Assembly (NCBI GenBank): GCA_965202675.1
Contig: OZ241842.1
Location: 744,001-808,000, forward strand
Length of the DNA: 64,000 bases
Direction: 5' to 3'
From: CATQHD01 sp965202675
Lineage (GTDB): Bacteria; Actinomycetota; Acidimicrobiia; Spongiisociales; Spongiisociaceae
Shown here: positions 34,800 to 45,327 of the stretch, one piece after another
Numbering within the stretch: position 1 is the stretch's first letter
How the letters are laid out: each line of letters starts with the position of its first letter
Program-made: the position numbers and the translations under genes
Notes under the pieces: model-generated
What the model saw: the letters and a program-made list of their open reading frames with translations, nothing else
Database searches by the model: none
Told to the model about the DNA's origin: nothing

Positions 34800-37406
34800 A
34801 TGAGTACGCCCCTCATCATCGTCGAATCGGCCACCAAGGCCCGCAGCATCGCCGGCTACCTGGGCAAGGGCTACCGGGTGGAGTCCTCCCAGGGGCACAT
34901 CCGCGACCTGCCCAACAACGCCAAGCAGATCCCCGCCAAGTACAAGAACGAGAAATGGGCCAAGGACTGGGGGGTGGACGTTGATCGGGACTTCGCCCCC
35001 CTGTACATCGTCCCGCCGGAGAGCCGCAAGGTCGTCCAGACCCTGAGAAAGCTGGCCAGGGAAGCCTCCGCGCTGTACCTGGCCACCGACGCCGACCGGG
35101 AGGGGGAAGCCATCGCCTGGCACCTCGCCCAGGTCCTCCGGCCCGAGGTGCCGATGCGCCGCATGGTGTTCCACGAGATCACCCCAGCGGCCATCCGCCA
35201 AGCCCTCGAGAACCCCCGCTCCATCGACCACGACCTGGTGAACGCCCAGGAAGCCCGCCGGACGCTGGACCGGCTGGTCGGCTACGGAGTTTCGCCGGTG
35301 CTGTGGAGGAAGGTCAAGGGGGGTCTGTCGGCGGGCCGGGTGCAGAGCGTGGCCGTGCGGATGATCGTAGAGCGGGAACGCCGCCGGATCGCCTTCCGGG
35401 CGGCCGGGTTCTGGAGCGTGGAGGGGGTGTTCGCCGCCGAGTCCAAAGAAGCGTTCACCGCCTCCCTGGCCGCCGTGGACGGAGTCCGGCCCGCCAACAG
35501 CAAGGACTTCGATGAACAGGGCCGCCTGACAACGGCCGAGGTGCTCCGGCTCGATGAAGCCCGCGCCCGTGACCTGGCCGCCCGGATCGAAGGCGGCGGC
35601 TACGAGGTGCGCTCGGTGAAGCGCAAGCCGTACAACCGCAACCCCTACGCCCCTTTCCGCACCTCCACCCTCCAGCAGGAAGCCGCCCGCAAGCTGCGGT
35701 TCGGCGCCTCGCGAACGATGCAGGCCGCCCAGCGGCTCTACGAGCGCGGTTTGATCACCTATATGCGCACCGACAGCACCACCCTCTCGGAAGGCGCCCT
35801 GAAAACCGCCCGGGCGGTCATCGCCGAGCGCTACGGATCCGAATATCTGGCCGCCAAGCCGCGCCGGTACGCCAACAAGGTCAAGAACGCCCAAGAGGCC
35901 CACGAGGCCATCCGGCCCGCCGGCGAGAGGTGGAAGACCCCCCAGGAGCTGGCCGGTATGGTGGACGACCGCGACCAGCAGCGGGTGTACAGCCTGGTCT
36001 GGACCCGCACCCTCGCCTCGCAGATGGCGCCCGCCCGGGGGGAGAGCACCCGGGTGCGGCTGGGCGGCCCCGTCTCGGGCGGGACGGACGTGGAGTTCGC
36101 CGCCTCGGGGCGGACGGTCAGCTTTGCCGGGTTCCTGCGGGTGTACGTGGAAGGAAGCGACGACCCCGAAGCCGACCTGGACGACCGGGAGCGCAGGCTG
36201 CCCGCCCTGGAGGAAGGGGATCGGGTCGACGCCCGCACCGTGGAGGCCAAAGGCCGCGAGACCCAACCCCCCCGCCGGTTCACCGAGGCGTCCCTGATCA
36301 AAGAACTGGAGGACCTGGGGATCGGGCGCCCGTCCACCTATGCGTCGATAATCTCGACGATCATCAACCGGGGTTACGTCTTCAAGAAGAAAGCGGCGCT
36401 GGTGCCCTCGATTACGGCCTTCGCCACCACCCAGCTGCTGGAGAGCCATTTCGAGGACCTGGTGGACTTCGGTTTCACCGCCCGGATGGAGGACGACCTC
36501 GACAAGATCGCCCGCGGCGAGGAGGACAAGGTGCCCTGGCTGCGGCGCTTCTTCCAGGGCAACGGAGCGGACGGCCTGCGCGAGATGGTGGCGGGCGACC
36601 GCGTCGACAGCATCGATCCCCGCCGGTTCAACTTCGAGGTGGGCGAGGACGAACACGGGGAGCAGGTGGTGGTGCGGGTGGGCCGGTACGGGCCGTACCT
36701 CATCAGGGGAGACGACCGGGCCTCTGTGCCCGAAGACCTGCCGCCCGACGAGCTGACGGTGGAACGGGCGGTCGAGCTGCTCGAAGCCGCCCCCCGGGGA
36801 GACAAGATCCTGGGCACCGACCCCGATTCGGGTCTGGTGGTGCTGGGCCGCACCGGGCGCTACGGACCATACGTGCAGCTGGGCGAAGACGCCGGGTCCG
36901 GCGCCGGGAAGAAGCCGAAGCGCGCCTCGCTGCTCGGCGGCATGATCATCGACGAGCTCGGTCTGGACGACGCCCTGAAGCTGCTCTCCCTCCCCCGCCG
37001 GGTCGGAAAGCACCCGGACACGGGGGAGATGATCGAGGCCGGGCAGGGGCGCTTCGGCCCGTTTATAAGGATGGGCAAGGAGTACCGCAGCCTCGACAAC
37101 CCGGAGCGCATGTTCGATATCACCCTGGAGGCGGCGGTCGCGTTGATGAACGCCCCCAAGCCGCGCCGCGGCAGACAGGCGGCGGCGCCCCCGCTGAAGG
37201 AACTCGGCGTGGATCCGGTGTCGGGCGGACAGGTGGTGGTCAAGTCGGGCCGTTACGGACCCTACGTGACCGACGGCACAGTCAACGCCTCCGTGAAAGA
37301 ACCCGCGCTGGAGGGCCTCGACCTGGAACAGGCGGCCGTACTGCTGGAGCAGCGCCGGGAGCGCATGAAGGAACAAGGCAAATGGCCCCCCAAGAAACGC
37401 CGTTAG
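34800..37406 (+). CDS. topA: DNA topoisomerase I
   Basis: Type IA topoisomerase that relaxes negative supercoils. The Toprim domain has LIIVESATKARSIAGYLG and ALYLATDADREGEAIAWHL. The active-site Tyr is in RGLITYMRTDSTTLS. Also present are LVGYGVSPVLWRKVKGGLSA and DLGIGRPSTYASI. The C-terminal portion contains several repeats of the GRYGPY type (about residues 620-850) in place of zinc fingers, the actinobacterial arrangement. At 868 residues it is slightly shorter than mycobacterial TopA. It starts about 210 bp from the divergent MFS gene. Confidence 0.97.
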   Translation: MSTPLIIVESATKARSIAGYLGKGYRVESSQGHIRDLPNNAKQIPAKYKNEKWAKDWGVDVDRDFAPLYIVPPESRKVVQTLRKLAREASALYLATDADREGEAIAWHLAQVLRPEVPMRRMVFHEITPAAIRQALENPRSIDHDLVNAQEARRTLDRLVGYGVSPVLWRKVKGGLSAGRVQSVAVRMIVERERRRIAFRAAGFWSVEGVFAAESKEAFTASLAAVDGVRPANSKDFDEQGRLTTAEVLRLDEARARDLAARIEGGGYEVRSVKRKPYNRNPYAPFRTSTLQQEAARKLRFGASRTMQAAQRLYERGLITYMRTDSTTLSEGALKTARAVIAERYGSEYLAAKPRRYANKVKNAQEAHEAIRPAGERWKTPQELAGMVDDRDQQRVYSLVWTRTLASQMAPARGESTRVRLGGPVSGGTDVEFAASGRTVSFAGFLRVYVEGSDDPEADLDDRERRLPALEEGDRVDARTVEAKGRETQPPRRFTEASLIKELEDLGIGRPSTYASIISTIINRGYVFKKKAALVPSITAFATTQLLESHFEDLVDFGFTARMEDDLDKIARGEEDKVPWLRRFFQGNGADGLREMVAGDRVDSIDPRRFNFEVGEDEHGEQVVVRVGRYGPYLIRGDDRASVPEDLPPDELTVERAVELLEAAPRGDKILGTDPDSGLVVLGRTGRYGPYVQLGEDAGSGAGKKPKRASLLGGMIIDELGLDDALKLLSLPRRVGKHPDTGEMIEAGQGRFGPFIRMGKEYRSLDNPERMFDITLEAAVALMNAPKPRRGRQAAAPPLKELGVDPVSGGQVVVKSGRYGPYVTDGTVNASVKEPALEGLDLEQAAVLLEQRRERMKEQGKWPPKKRR

Positions 37407-37500
37407 AACCCCCGGTGATATCGGGTTCGGAGGTTGCGGGCAACAGAAGTTGATCGGGGTTTCTGATACCCGGGCAGCCTCCCCGGATGTCAACACCTGT

Positions 37501-38402
37501 TCAGTATTTGCGGGGGGTGGGGGGAGGGGCGTCCAGGAAGCGGCGGCGGGCGGCGGCCCAGCATGCGGACAACACCGAACGGGCCAAAGGGGTGTCGTCG
37601 GCGATTACCTTGACGGCCGCGCCCAGGTTGTTGGGGAGGGCGGAGGCGGCGGCCAGGATCCCGTCGGCCCGGGGGAGGGCGGCTTGGATCATCTCCGCCA
37701 GACGGGGGGCGGGGAGCCGGTCGGTTATCACCAGGGCGGTTGCCAGGGTTCTGGGGCGGGCGCGTTCTCCGAGGACGGCCGGGGTGAAGAGGCCGCGGCC
37801 GGCGGGGGCCAAATCCCAGGCCTCCCTGTACAGGCGCCGGCCTTCGGGGTCCCGGACGGCCAGGCGGCAGGCCAGGCGGCGGTACAGCCAGCTCTCGCCC
37901 ATCGCCGACCGGCCCGGGGCCAGCGTTTCTGCGAACAGCACGGCGGCGCCGGGGGCGGCCGTTATCTCGGTGTGCGTCTCCAGCTCGGCGCCGCGGTAGG
38001 GGATCACCGGATCGGGCAGGTACTCCAGCCAGGCCCCTGACGCCGCCGTCAGCTCCACCCGCAGGCTCGCCTTTCCATCGGGCATGGTGAATACCTTGGC
38101 GGCGTTCTGGGTGGTGACATGCGCCCTGCCCCCTTCCGAAACCGTTACCGACACCCGCTGACGGTCGTTGGCGAGCAGTCCGCAGGTGGGGTTGACCAGA
38201 TAGATGTAGGCCATGTCCGCCAGCGCCTCGTCCGGATACAGCGCCCGCTGCACCGCGAGAGGAGGCCTGTTCCGCTGATGCGTCAGCCGGGTGCGTCCAT
38301 GGCGGGGCGCCAGCACCAGCTCCGCCAGGCCGTCCTGCCCCGGATGCGCCGGCCCCGGCGCCCGCCCGGTCGAACCGGCGGCGGACGGCTCGACAGTTTG
38401 CT

Positions 38403-38406
<4 letters not shown>
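37501..38406 (-). CDS. ureD: Urease accessory protein UreD
   Basis: Scaffold that with UreF and UreG delivers nickel to urease. Family marks: ALYPDEALADMAYIYLVNPT, CGLLANDRQRVSVTVSEGG, AHVTTQNAAKVFTM, WLEYLPDPVIPYRGAELETH, and a C-terminal segment with SACWAAARRRFL. The ATG at 38406 overlaps the ureG stop (ATGA). Last gene of ureABCFGD. Confidence 0.93.
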
Positions 38407-39026
<620 letters not shown>

Positions 39027-39050
39027 CGGAGACGCCTCCCTTCCGCCGCC

Positions 39051-39770
39051 TCAGCTGGCGAACATCCGCACATTGTCCCGTTCATGCATCATCGAGGCTA
39101 TATCCGACCAGGGGGTGAAGGACGTCATCTCCCGCCGGCCCCGCCCGCCGGCCGCCGCCCCCAGCTCGAAGATCCGCCCGTGGAGGCTGCGCAGTATCTG
39201 CTGCGCCTCGGTGTGGGTGATTCCCAGCATCCGTTGGGCGGCGCCCAACAGCCCCACCGCCCAACCGTGGCAGAACACCGCCAGCCCGGCCTGCGGCGGG
39301 ATGCCGGACGCGCAGGCAACCACCCCCATGGCGGCCGCCGCCGAACCGGGCGCCCGTCCGGCCTCGACCATCTTCCGGTACCCGTCGAACACGGAACCCT
39401 CCGACCCCGCCCCGCCCGCCAGCCCCGCCGCAGCAGCCTCGTCCAGCAGGCGGCGGCCGGTGGAGCGGGAGGCGGCCCTCTGCTCGGCGGGCAGCTTCAT
39501 GGCGTCCAGCCGCCGGTCCGCCGCCGCCGCTTCCTCCGGCCGGCCCGCCGCCGCCGCCTCATGGGCGTCGAGCAGGGCCGCGCCGTCGCAGGGGATGACC
39601 GACCACTCCAGCAGACCGTCCAGATACCCCCGTACGTCTTCGGCGGAGCGCACCCATCCCCGATCGGCCATGGTCTCCAGCCCCTGGGAGTGGGCGTACA
39701 GGCCGGTGGGAAAGAAAGAATCGGCCAGCTGCAGGGCGGCCAGGAAGGACAGGCCGCCGCCCGCCTCCAC
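39051..39770 (-). CDS. ureF: Urease accessory protein UreF
   Basis: All-helical protein that bridges UreD and UreG. Typical features: LQLADSFFPTGLYAHSQGLE near the start, VRGYLDGLLEWSVIPCDGAA, and a C-terminal HTEAQQILRSLHGRIFELGA. The 239 residues are normal. The gap to ureC is 24 bp. Confidence 0.92.
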   Translation of the reverse strand: MEAGGGLSFLAALQLADSFFPTGLYAHSQGLETMADRGWVRSAEDVRGYLDGLLEWSVIPCDGAALLDAHEAAAAGRPEEAAAADRRLDAMKLPAEQRAASRSTGRRLLDEAAAAGLAGGAGSEGSVFDGYRKMVEAGRAPGSAAAAMGVVACASGIPPQAGLAVFCHGWAVGLLGAAQRMLGITHTEAQQILRSLHGRIFELGAAAGGRGRREMTSFTPWSDIASMMHERDNVRMFAS

Positions 39771-39794
39771 CGTCTGCCTCCCCGCCGTCCTGCG

Positions 39795-41510
39795 TTATAC
39801 CAGGAAGAACAGCTGCGCCAGGCTCAGCCGCTCCGCCGCCGGAACCACCGCCGGCGCCCCGTCCACCAGCACCCGGTAGGTGTCCGGATCCACTTCGATA
39901 TCCGGCATGGCGTCGTTGCGCACCATGTCCCGCTTGGTGATCGCCCGGCAATCCCGCACCGCCTCCACCCGCTTCTGCAGGCCCAGCTTCCGATGGACGC
40001 CCAGCTCGTAGGAGGCGGCGGACACGAAGGTCACGCAGGTTCCGTCCCGGGCGCTCCCCAGGGCCCCGAACATCGGGCGGTAGAACTGGGGCTCGCAGGT
40101 GGGGATCGACCCGTTGGGGTCGCCCATCACCGCCCATGACACCATCCCGCCCTTGATCACCATCTTCGGCTTGACGCCGAAATAGCCGACCGGCCACAGC
40201 GCGATGTCGGCCAGCTTCCCCGTTTCCAGCGAACCCACCAGATGGGAGATCCCGTGGGTGACGGCCGGGTTGATGGTCAGCTTGGCCAGGTAGCGCAGCA
40301 CCCGGAAGTTGTCGTGGCGGGGGGAATCCTCCGGGAGCTTGCCCGCCGCCCGCCGCATCTTGTCGGCGGTCTGGAACAGGCGAATGAAGTTCTCCCCCGC
40401 CCTCCCCATGGCCTGGGAGTCGGAGGCGTACATGCTGAGCACCCCCATGTCGTGCAGCACGTCCTCGGCGGCCATGGTCTCGGGGCGGATGCGGCTCTCG
40501 GCGAAGGCCACGTCCTCGGGGATGCGGGGGTTCAGGTGGTGGCAGATCATCAGCATGTCCATGTGCTCGGCCAGGGTGTTGACCGTGTAGGGGCGGGTGG
40601 GGTTGGTGGAGGAGGGCAGCACGTTCGGTTCCGCCGCGATGCGGATGATGTCGGGGGCGTGGCCCCCGCCGGCGCCTTCCGTGTGGTAGGTGTGGATGGC
40701 CCGTCCGGCGATGGCGGCGATGGTGTCCTCCACGAAACCGGCCTCGTTGAGGGTGTCGGTGTGGATGGCCACCGGCACGTCGTACCGGTCCGCCGCCTCC
40801 AGGCAACAGTCGATGGCGGCGGGCGTGGTGCCCCAGTCCTCGTGGAGCTTGAGGCCGGCCGCCCCCGCCTCGATCTGCTCGACCAGGGGGGCCGGGTCGG
40901 AGGAGTTGCCCTTGCCCAGCAGGCCCCAGTTGACCGGCAGGGCCTCGGCGGCCTCCAGCATCCGGTGGATGTTCCAGGGGCCGGGGGTGCAGGTGGTGGC
41001 GCGGGTGCCGTCGGCGGGGCCGGTTCCGCCGCCGATCATGGTGGTGATCCCGCTGGACAGGGCGTGCTCGACCTGGCCGGGGGCGATCATGTGGATATGG
41101 GTGTCCACCCCGCCGGGGGTGGCGATCAGGTGCTCGCCGGCCACGACCTCGGTGCCGGGGCCCACCACCAGGCCGGGCGACACCCCGTCCATCACCGCCG
41201 GGTTGCCCGCCTTGCCGATCCCGACGATCAGCCCGCCCCGCACGCCGATGTCGCCCTTGACCACGCCCAGCACCGGGTCCATCACGACGGCGTTGGTGAT
41301 CACCAGGTCCAGCGCCCCGTCCCGGGCGGCGGCCGTCCCCTGCCCCATGCCGTCGCGGGCGGTCTTGCCGCCCCCGAACACCAGCTCGTCGCCGTAGACG
41401 GTGAAGTCCTGCTCGACCTCGCACACCAGCTCGGTGTCGGCCAGGCGGAAACGGTCGCCCACCGTGGGGCCGTACAGCTCTGCGTACTGGCGGCGGCTGA
41501 TGCGGGCCAT
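39795..41510 (-). CDS. ureC: Urease subunit alpha
   Basis: Catalytic subunit that hydrolyses urea to ammonia and carbamate at a di-nickel centre. Nickel and active-site elements: GGVDTHIHMIAPGQ, the carbamylated Lys in AAGLKLHEDWGTTP, VAIHTDTLNEAGF, AIHTYHTEGAGGGHAPDII, and the flap Cys/His in MLMICHHLNPRIPEDVAFAE. The 571 residues are full length. It is preceded at 3 bp by ureB. Confidence 0.98.
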   Translation of the reverse strand: MARISRRQYAELYGPTVGDRFRLADTELVCEVEQDFTVYGDELVFGGGKTARDGMGQGTAAARDGALDLVITNAVVMDPVLGVVKGDIGVRGGLIVGIGKAGNPAVMDGVSPGLVVGPGTEVVAGEHLIATPGGVDTHIHMIAPGQVEHALSSGITTMIGGGTGPADGTRATTCTPGPWNIHRMLEAAEALPVNWGLLGKGNSSDPAPLVEQIEAGAAGLKLHEDWGTTPAAIDCCLEAADRYDVPVAIHTDTLNEAGFVEDTIAAIAGRAIHTYHTEGAGGGHAPDIIRIAAEPNVLPSSTNPTRPYTVNTLAEHMDMLMICHHLNPRIPEDVAFAESRIRPETMAAEDVLHDMGVLSMYASDSQAMGRAGENFIRLFQTADKMRRAAGKLPEDSPRHDNFRVLRYLAKLTINPAVTHGISHLVGSLETGKLADIALWPVGYFGVKPKMVIKGGMVSWAVMGDPNGSIPTCEPQFYRPMFGALGSARDGTCVTFVSAASYELGVHRKLGLQKRVEAVRDCRAITKRDMVRNDAMPDIEVDPDTYRVLVDGAPAVVPAAERLSLAQLFFLV

Positions 41511-41513
41511 GTT

Positions 41514-41900
41514 CTACCTCTGCGCTCCGGCGCCGGCGAAACCCCGGTCGGCGGCGGCCCGCAGGGCGGCGGCCCGGACCTCCGGCTCGTCCAGCCGTCC
41601 GTCTACCAGGCTGTTCAGGCCTTCCATCCGCCGCTCCCCGCCCATGGCCGTCAGCTCGACCTCCTTGCGGTCGCCCGGCTCGAAGCGGACCGCGGTTCCG
41701 GCCGGAATGTCGAGGCGCATCCCGTAGGCCGCCTCCCGGTCTAACCGCAGAGCCCGGTTGACCTCGAAGAAATGGAAGTGGGAGCCGACCTGCACCGCCC
41801 GGTCACCGGTGTTCCACACCGACAGCGACGCCCTGGGCCGCCCGGCGTTGATCTCGACGGCCTCGTCGGACAGGATGTAGCGGCCGGTCTGCGCGCTCAC
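41514..41900 (-). CDS. ureB: Urease subunit beta
   Basis: Structural subunit. Family core SVWNTGDRAVQVGSHFHFFE, VNRALRLDREAAYGMRLDIP, then GTAVRFEPGDRKEVEL. The 128 residues are slightly longer than usual because of an Ala/Arg-rich tail. It lies between ureA and ureC. Confidence 0.96.
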   Translation of the reverse strand: MSAQTGRYILSDEAVEINAGRPRASLSVWNTGDRAVQVGSHFHFFEVNRALRLDREAAYGMRLDIPAGTAVRFEPGDRKEVELTAMGGERRMEGLNSLVDGRLDEPEVRAAALRAAADRGFAGAGAQR

Positions 41901-41927
41901 CGCCGGGCCCTCCGCCCGCAGAGGCGG

Positions 41928-42230
41928 TCAAACGATCGGGTCATGGCAGGAGATCATCTTGGTTCCGTCGGGAAACGTGGCCTCGACCTGCACCAGGTCC
42001 ACCAGCTCGGCCACCCCGTCCATTACATCCTCGCGGGTCAGCACCCGCCTCCCCTCCTCCATGGCCTCGACCACCGACCTGCCGTCCCGGGCCGCCTCCA
42101 GCATCGCCTCGGCAATCAGCGCCGCCGATTCGGGGACGTTCAGCTTCAGACCCCGTCCCCGCCGCTTGCGGGCCAGGTCGGCGGCCACGTACACCATCAA
42201 TTTCTCGGATTCGCGGGGGGTGAGCATCAT
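41928..42230 (-). CDS. ureA: Urease subunit gamma
   Basis: Smallest subunit, 100 residues from ATG 42230 (GGAG site 7 nt upstream). MMLTPRESEKLMVYVAADLA, RGLKLNVPESAALIAEA, LTREDVMDGVAELVDLVQVE and FPDGTKMISCHDPI are all family-typical. The longer frame to 42488 is not used. First gene of the urease operon; ureE is absent. Confidence 0.96.
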   Translation of the reverse strand: MMLTPRESEKLMVYVAADLARKRRGRGLKLNVPESAALIAEAMLEAARDGRSVVEAMEEGRRVLTREDVMDGVAELVDLVQVEATFPDGTKMISCHDPIV

Positions 42231-42487
42231 GGGCGGTCTCCTTGCGGCCCGCCGATTATAGAACGGACGCACCGCCCCTCCGCCAACCGGAAACAGAGGA
42301 GACCGCCCCAAAAGCCGGGGTATCCGCATCGCGCCTGCTAGATAAGGGGCGGGCCCCGCCGCCGGCCCCGTGTCACACCCGGGCTGTACTGTGTCGGGGC
42401 AGGCGCAAAACAAAGAGACGGGCCGGGTGTAGTTTTGTCGTCCCCGGAGCCGCCGGACGGGGTCGGGACGAGAGAGGATCGACCGCA

Positions 42488-45301
42488 ATGGTGCATCGCC
42501 GCGAGGACAAGCTGAACATCCGCCTGGCCGGCCTGCTGGCGGCAGAAGGCCTGGACGCCGAAGGAGAAGCTGAGCGGACCGGCGGGCGGAGCATGGACCT
42601 CTTCATCCGTATAGGCGGACGGCGGATAGCGATAGAGGCCAAGAAGGGAACCCTTCCCCGGGACCGGGACAAGGCTTTGGCGGCCGCGGCCGAACGGTTG
42701 GAACAGGGTCTGGCCGACGCGGCGGTGGCGGTCTGCTACCCGGAAAGCCTGGCCCTGGACCGCTTGGACGCGGACACTCCCCTGCGGGCGGCGCCCCTCG
42801 GGGGGGTGTGGTCGGAGACCGACGCAGCCGGGCTGGCCGCGGTGGTGCGCCGCACCTCCGACGACCTGTCGGACATAGAAAAGGCGTCCACCACCTTCCG
42901 GGACAAACTCAAGGAAGCAGCCGCTGTGTTGGAACGCAACCAGGTGGACGACATCGCCGCTTCGGTCAGCATCCCATTGGGAGCGGGCCAACCCGGTATG
43001 CGGGCGGCGCTGCTGGTTGCGTCAGCGTGCCTGTTCCACGCCCGCCTCGACGAAGCGCTCGCCCGGAGGGAGCTGCGCAAACCCCGCACCGACGCCCGCA
43101 CGGGACGGCGCTACGACGGCCGGGGGTGGCCTTTCCCCAGGCTGGGGAACTGCCTGTCCGCCCCCGACCCGATAGAACCCCTGTCGGCCGCATGGAACGC
43201 CATCTTGGCCGTCGATTACAAACCGGTGTTCGAGACGGCGTTGACCGTAATAGGCGCCCCGGCCCAGAACCGGGGTCTGGCGGAGTTCGCCCGGGGGTGC
43301 GGTTACGCCGCCCTGGGCGCGGTGAGAGCCCTCACCGGCGGCCAGACGGACCTCTTGGGGCGGGTGTTCCACCGCATCCTGGACGAGGCCAAACACACCG
43401 GGGCCTTCTATACATCTTCGGCCGCGGCCGCGTTGCTGGCGGGAATCGCCATCCGCGACGAGGACGTCAACCGCGATCTCGAGTACCAGATAGTCGACCC
43501 TGCGTGCGGCACCGGGACGCTTCTGGCCGCCGCGGCGGCGCGCGTCAAAGATGTAGCCGTACAGCACGGCCGGGCGGCGGGGCGGCATCTCATCGAAGAA
43601 GGGGTGCACGGCTTCGACATAGACATAGCCGCCACCCACATGGCCGCGGTAACCCTGGGGCTGATGGCCCCGGATGTGGCGTTCCGCAAGATGAACATCC
43701 ACCGGTTCCATCTGGGTGAGGTCGACGACCCCGTCTCGGGCGGAACGGTGGTCAGGACCGGATCGTTGGAGCTGATGGGCGGAGACGGCTTGGCGCAGGC
43801 GGCGGGCTGGCCGCAGGCGATCCGTTCCGGGCAGGTGGAAACCGGCAAAGAAGAGGTCGTGGAAGCGGTGCGCCGGGACCTGGTGATCATGAACCCGCCC
43901 TTCACCCGCGACAGCCTTCGCTACGGCCAGCTCCCGAAGCCGATAAAGCGGCAACTGAAAGACAGAGAAAAGTGGTTGTTCAACGGAACGCCGGTGCATC
44001 GGTCGCATTACGGGGGAATGTTCCTGACGCTCGCCGACCGGCTGTGCGACGAGGATTCAGGGGCGTTGGCGCTGGTGCTTCCCACCACCGGCACTCAGAA
44101 CCCTTCCACCGGCGATGTCCGTCGATGGCTGCTGGAGGAGAGGTTCCATCTGGAAACGGTGATTACCTCTCACGACCCCGACCGCATCTACTTTTCGGAG
44201 AACACCGACATAAACGAGTCACTGTTCGTCTTCCGCCGACCGGGGAAGGCGGGAAAGAACCCCGGGCCCGCCCGCTTCATCCAGCTGGCGCGCAACCCCT
44301 CCAACCCGGCCGAGGCCGCCCTGCTCGCCGACGCTCTGCGAAGCGGGCGCATCCCAGAACAATGGGGCCGGGAGGTGTATTGGCCCCGGGAGAGGGTGCT
44401 CGCCGACGACTGGACGCCCGTCAGGTTCCTTTCCCCGTATCTGGTCAAAGCCTCCTACGATCTGTTCTCGGAAGGCAGGCCGGGGCTGACGCCTCTGCGC
44501 AGAAAAGCAGAGGTAGGTCCGGATGGCCGGACGATGCGGGGAGGCATTTTCAAGCCCCGCCGGCTCGCTGACGACGGCGCAGGGCTGACGCCTCTGCGCC
44601 GGACGGCGGAGGTAGGTCCGGCAGGCCAAGCGTTGCGGGGAGGTATTTTCAAGCCCCGCCGGCTGGCAGACGAAGCCGGGCGGCGGGGGATGTGGTACAA
44701 CAATCAGGAGGAAGCGTCGCCGACCGGCAGCCCGCCGAAGCAGACCCTGCAAGCCGAACCGGACTGCTACCTGCACACAACCCTCCAGAACCGGCAAACC
44801 GCCGCCCGCCTGTGGACCAGACGGGCGCGCCTGCTGCTCCCGGCCCGGTTCAGGCTGACCACCGGCCGCACCTTCGCCCTTGTTGCAACCGAAAGGGTAT
44901 TGGGATCGCTTTGGATACCGGTCAAACCCCTGAAACCGGCCGAGGGTTGGGAGGAGTCGATGGCGGTCTACCTGAACTCCACCGTGGGGGTGCTGGCCCA
45001 GATACGCGAATCTTCGCCGCACTCGCTGCAGAGGCCGAGCATGTCCATCGACGGGATGCGCCGCATCCGGGCGCCCGATCTCACCGCCGGCCAGACCGAG
45101 GTGCTGGCCGCCGCCTATGAGGAGACCTGCGGCCAACCGCTGGAAAGGCTGAGCGACGCGGCCGGCGACCCGGTGCGCAAAAGACTGGACGAAGCCGTGT
45201 GCGATGCGTTGGGTCTGGCCCCTGAGCAAGCAGAACGGATTCGCTCGGAGCTGGCCGCCGAACCGTCTGTGACCGGCCGCCCGGCAGGAGGGGCCAGATA
45301 G
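42488..45301 (+). CDS. Single-chain restriction-modification-like enzyme (nuclease plus adenine methyltransferase)
   Basis: Probable Type IIG-like enzyme or defence methyltransferase of 937 residues. The N-terminal 60 residues hold a PD-(D/E)xK-like nuclease signature, SMDLFIRIGGRRIAIEAKKG (Asp...Glu-x-Lys). A helical segment follows, then an N6-adenine methyltransferase domain: FYTSSAAAALLAGIA, motif I IVDPACGTGTLLAAAA (about residues 335-350), motif IV VIMNPPFTRDSLR and a GALALVLPTTGT region. The C-terminal 300 residues look like a target-recognition domain (LHTTLQNRQTAARLW). ATG 42488 has an AGAGGA site. The coding region is interrupted by a tandem 33-residue repeat (44483-44680). No partner specificity gene is near. 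Target sequence unknown. Confidence 0.8.
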   Translation: MVHRREDKLNIRLAGLLAAEGLDAEGEAERTGGRSMDLFIRIGGRRIAIEAKKGTLPRDRDKALAAAAERLEQGLADAAVAVCYPESLALDRLDADTPLRAAPLGGVWSETDAAGLAAVVRRTSDDLSDIEKASTTFRDKLKEAAAVLERNQVDDIAASVSIPLGAGQPGMRAALLVASACLFHARLDEALARRELRKPRTDARTGRRYDGRGWPFPRLGNCLSAPDPIEPLSAAWNAILAVDYKPVFETALTVIGAPAQNRGLAEFARGCGYAALGAVRALTGGQTDLLGRVFHRILDEAKHTGAFYTSSAAAALLAGIAIRDEDVNRDLEYQIVDPACGTGTLLAAAAARVKDVAVQHGRAAGRHLIEEGVHGFDIDIAATHMAAVTLGLMAPDVAFRKMNIHRFHLGEVDDPVSGGTVVRTGSLELMGGDGLAQAAGWPQAIRSGQVETGKEEVVEAVRRDLVIMNPPFTRDSLRYGQLPKPIKRQLKDREKWLFNGTPVHRSHYGGMFLTLADRLCDEDSGALALVLPTTGTQNPSTGDVRRWLLEERFHLETVITSHDPDRIYFSENTDINESLFVFRRPGKAGKNPGPARFIQLARNPSNPAEAALLADALRSGRIPEQWGREVYWPRERVLADDWTPVRFLSPYLVKASYDLFSEGRPGLTPLRRKAEVGPDGRTMRGGIFKPRRLADDGAGLTPLRRTAEVGPAGQALRGGIFKPRRLADEAGRRGMWYNNQEEASPTGSPPKQTLQAEPDCYLHTTLQNRQTAARLWTRRARLLLPARFRLTTGRTFALVATERVLGSLWIPVKPLKPAEGWEESMAVYLNSTVGVLAQIRESSPHSLQRPSMSIDGMRRIRAPDLTAGQTEVLAAAYEETCGQPLERLSDAAGDPVRKRLDEAVCDALGLAPEQAERIRSELAAEPSVTGRPAGGAR
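44483..44680 (+). repeat. Tandem 99-bp repeat with internal palindromes inside the methyltransferase gene
   Basis: Two units (44483-44581 and 44582-44680), each coding for GLTPLRR...AEVGP...GGIFKPRRLAD. Each has the inverted repeat CCTCTGC...GCAGAGG (or its wobble-paired form) and GCGGGG...CCCCGC. The repeat lies in frame between core domains, as with mobile palindromic elements that insert into genes without breaking them. Confidence 0.85.
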
Positions 45302-45327
45302 CTGCGAGGTTTGGACAAAGGAACAGG

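Noticed and set aside
34716..37496. 926-codon minus-strand frame opposite topA
   Set aside because: Shadow of topA; His/Pro/Gly-rich low-complexity product.
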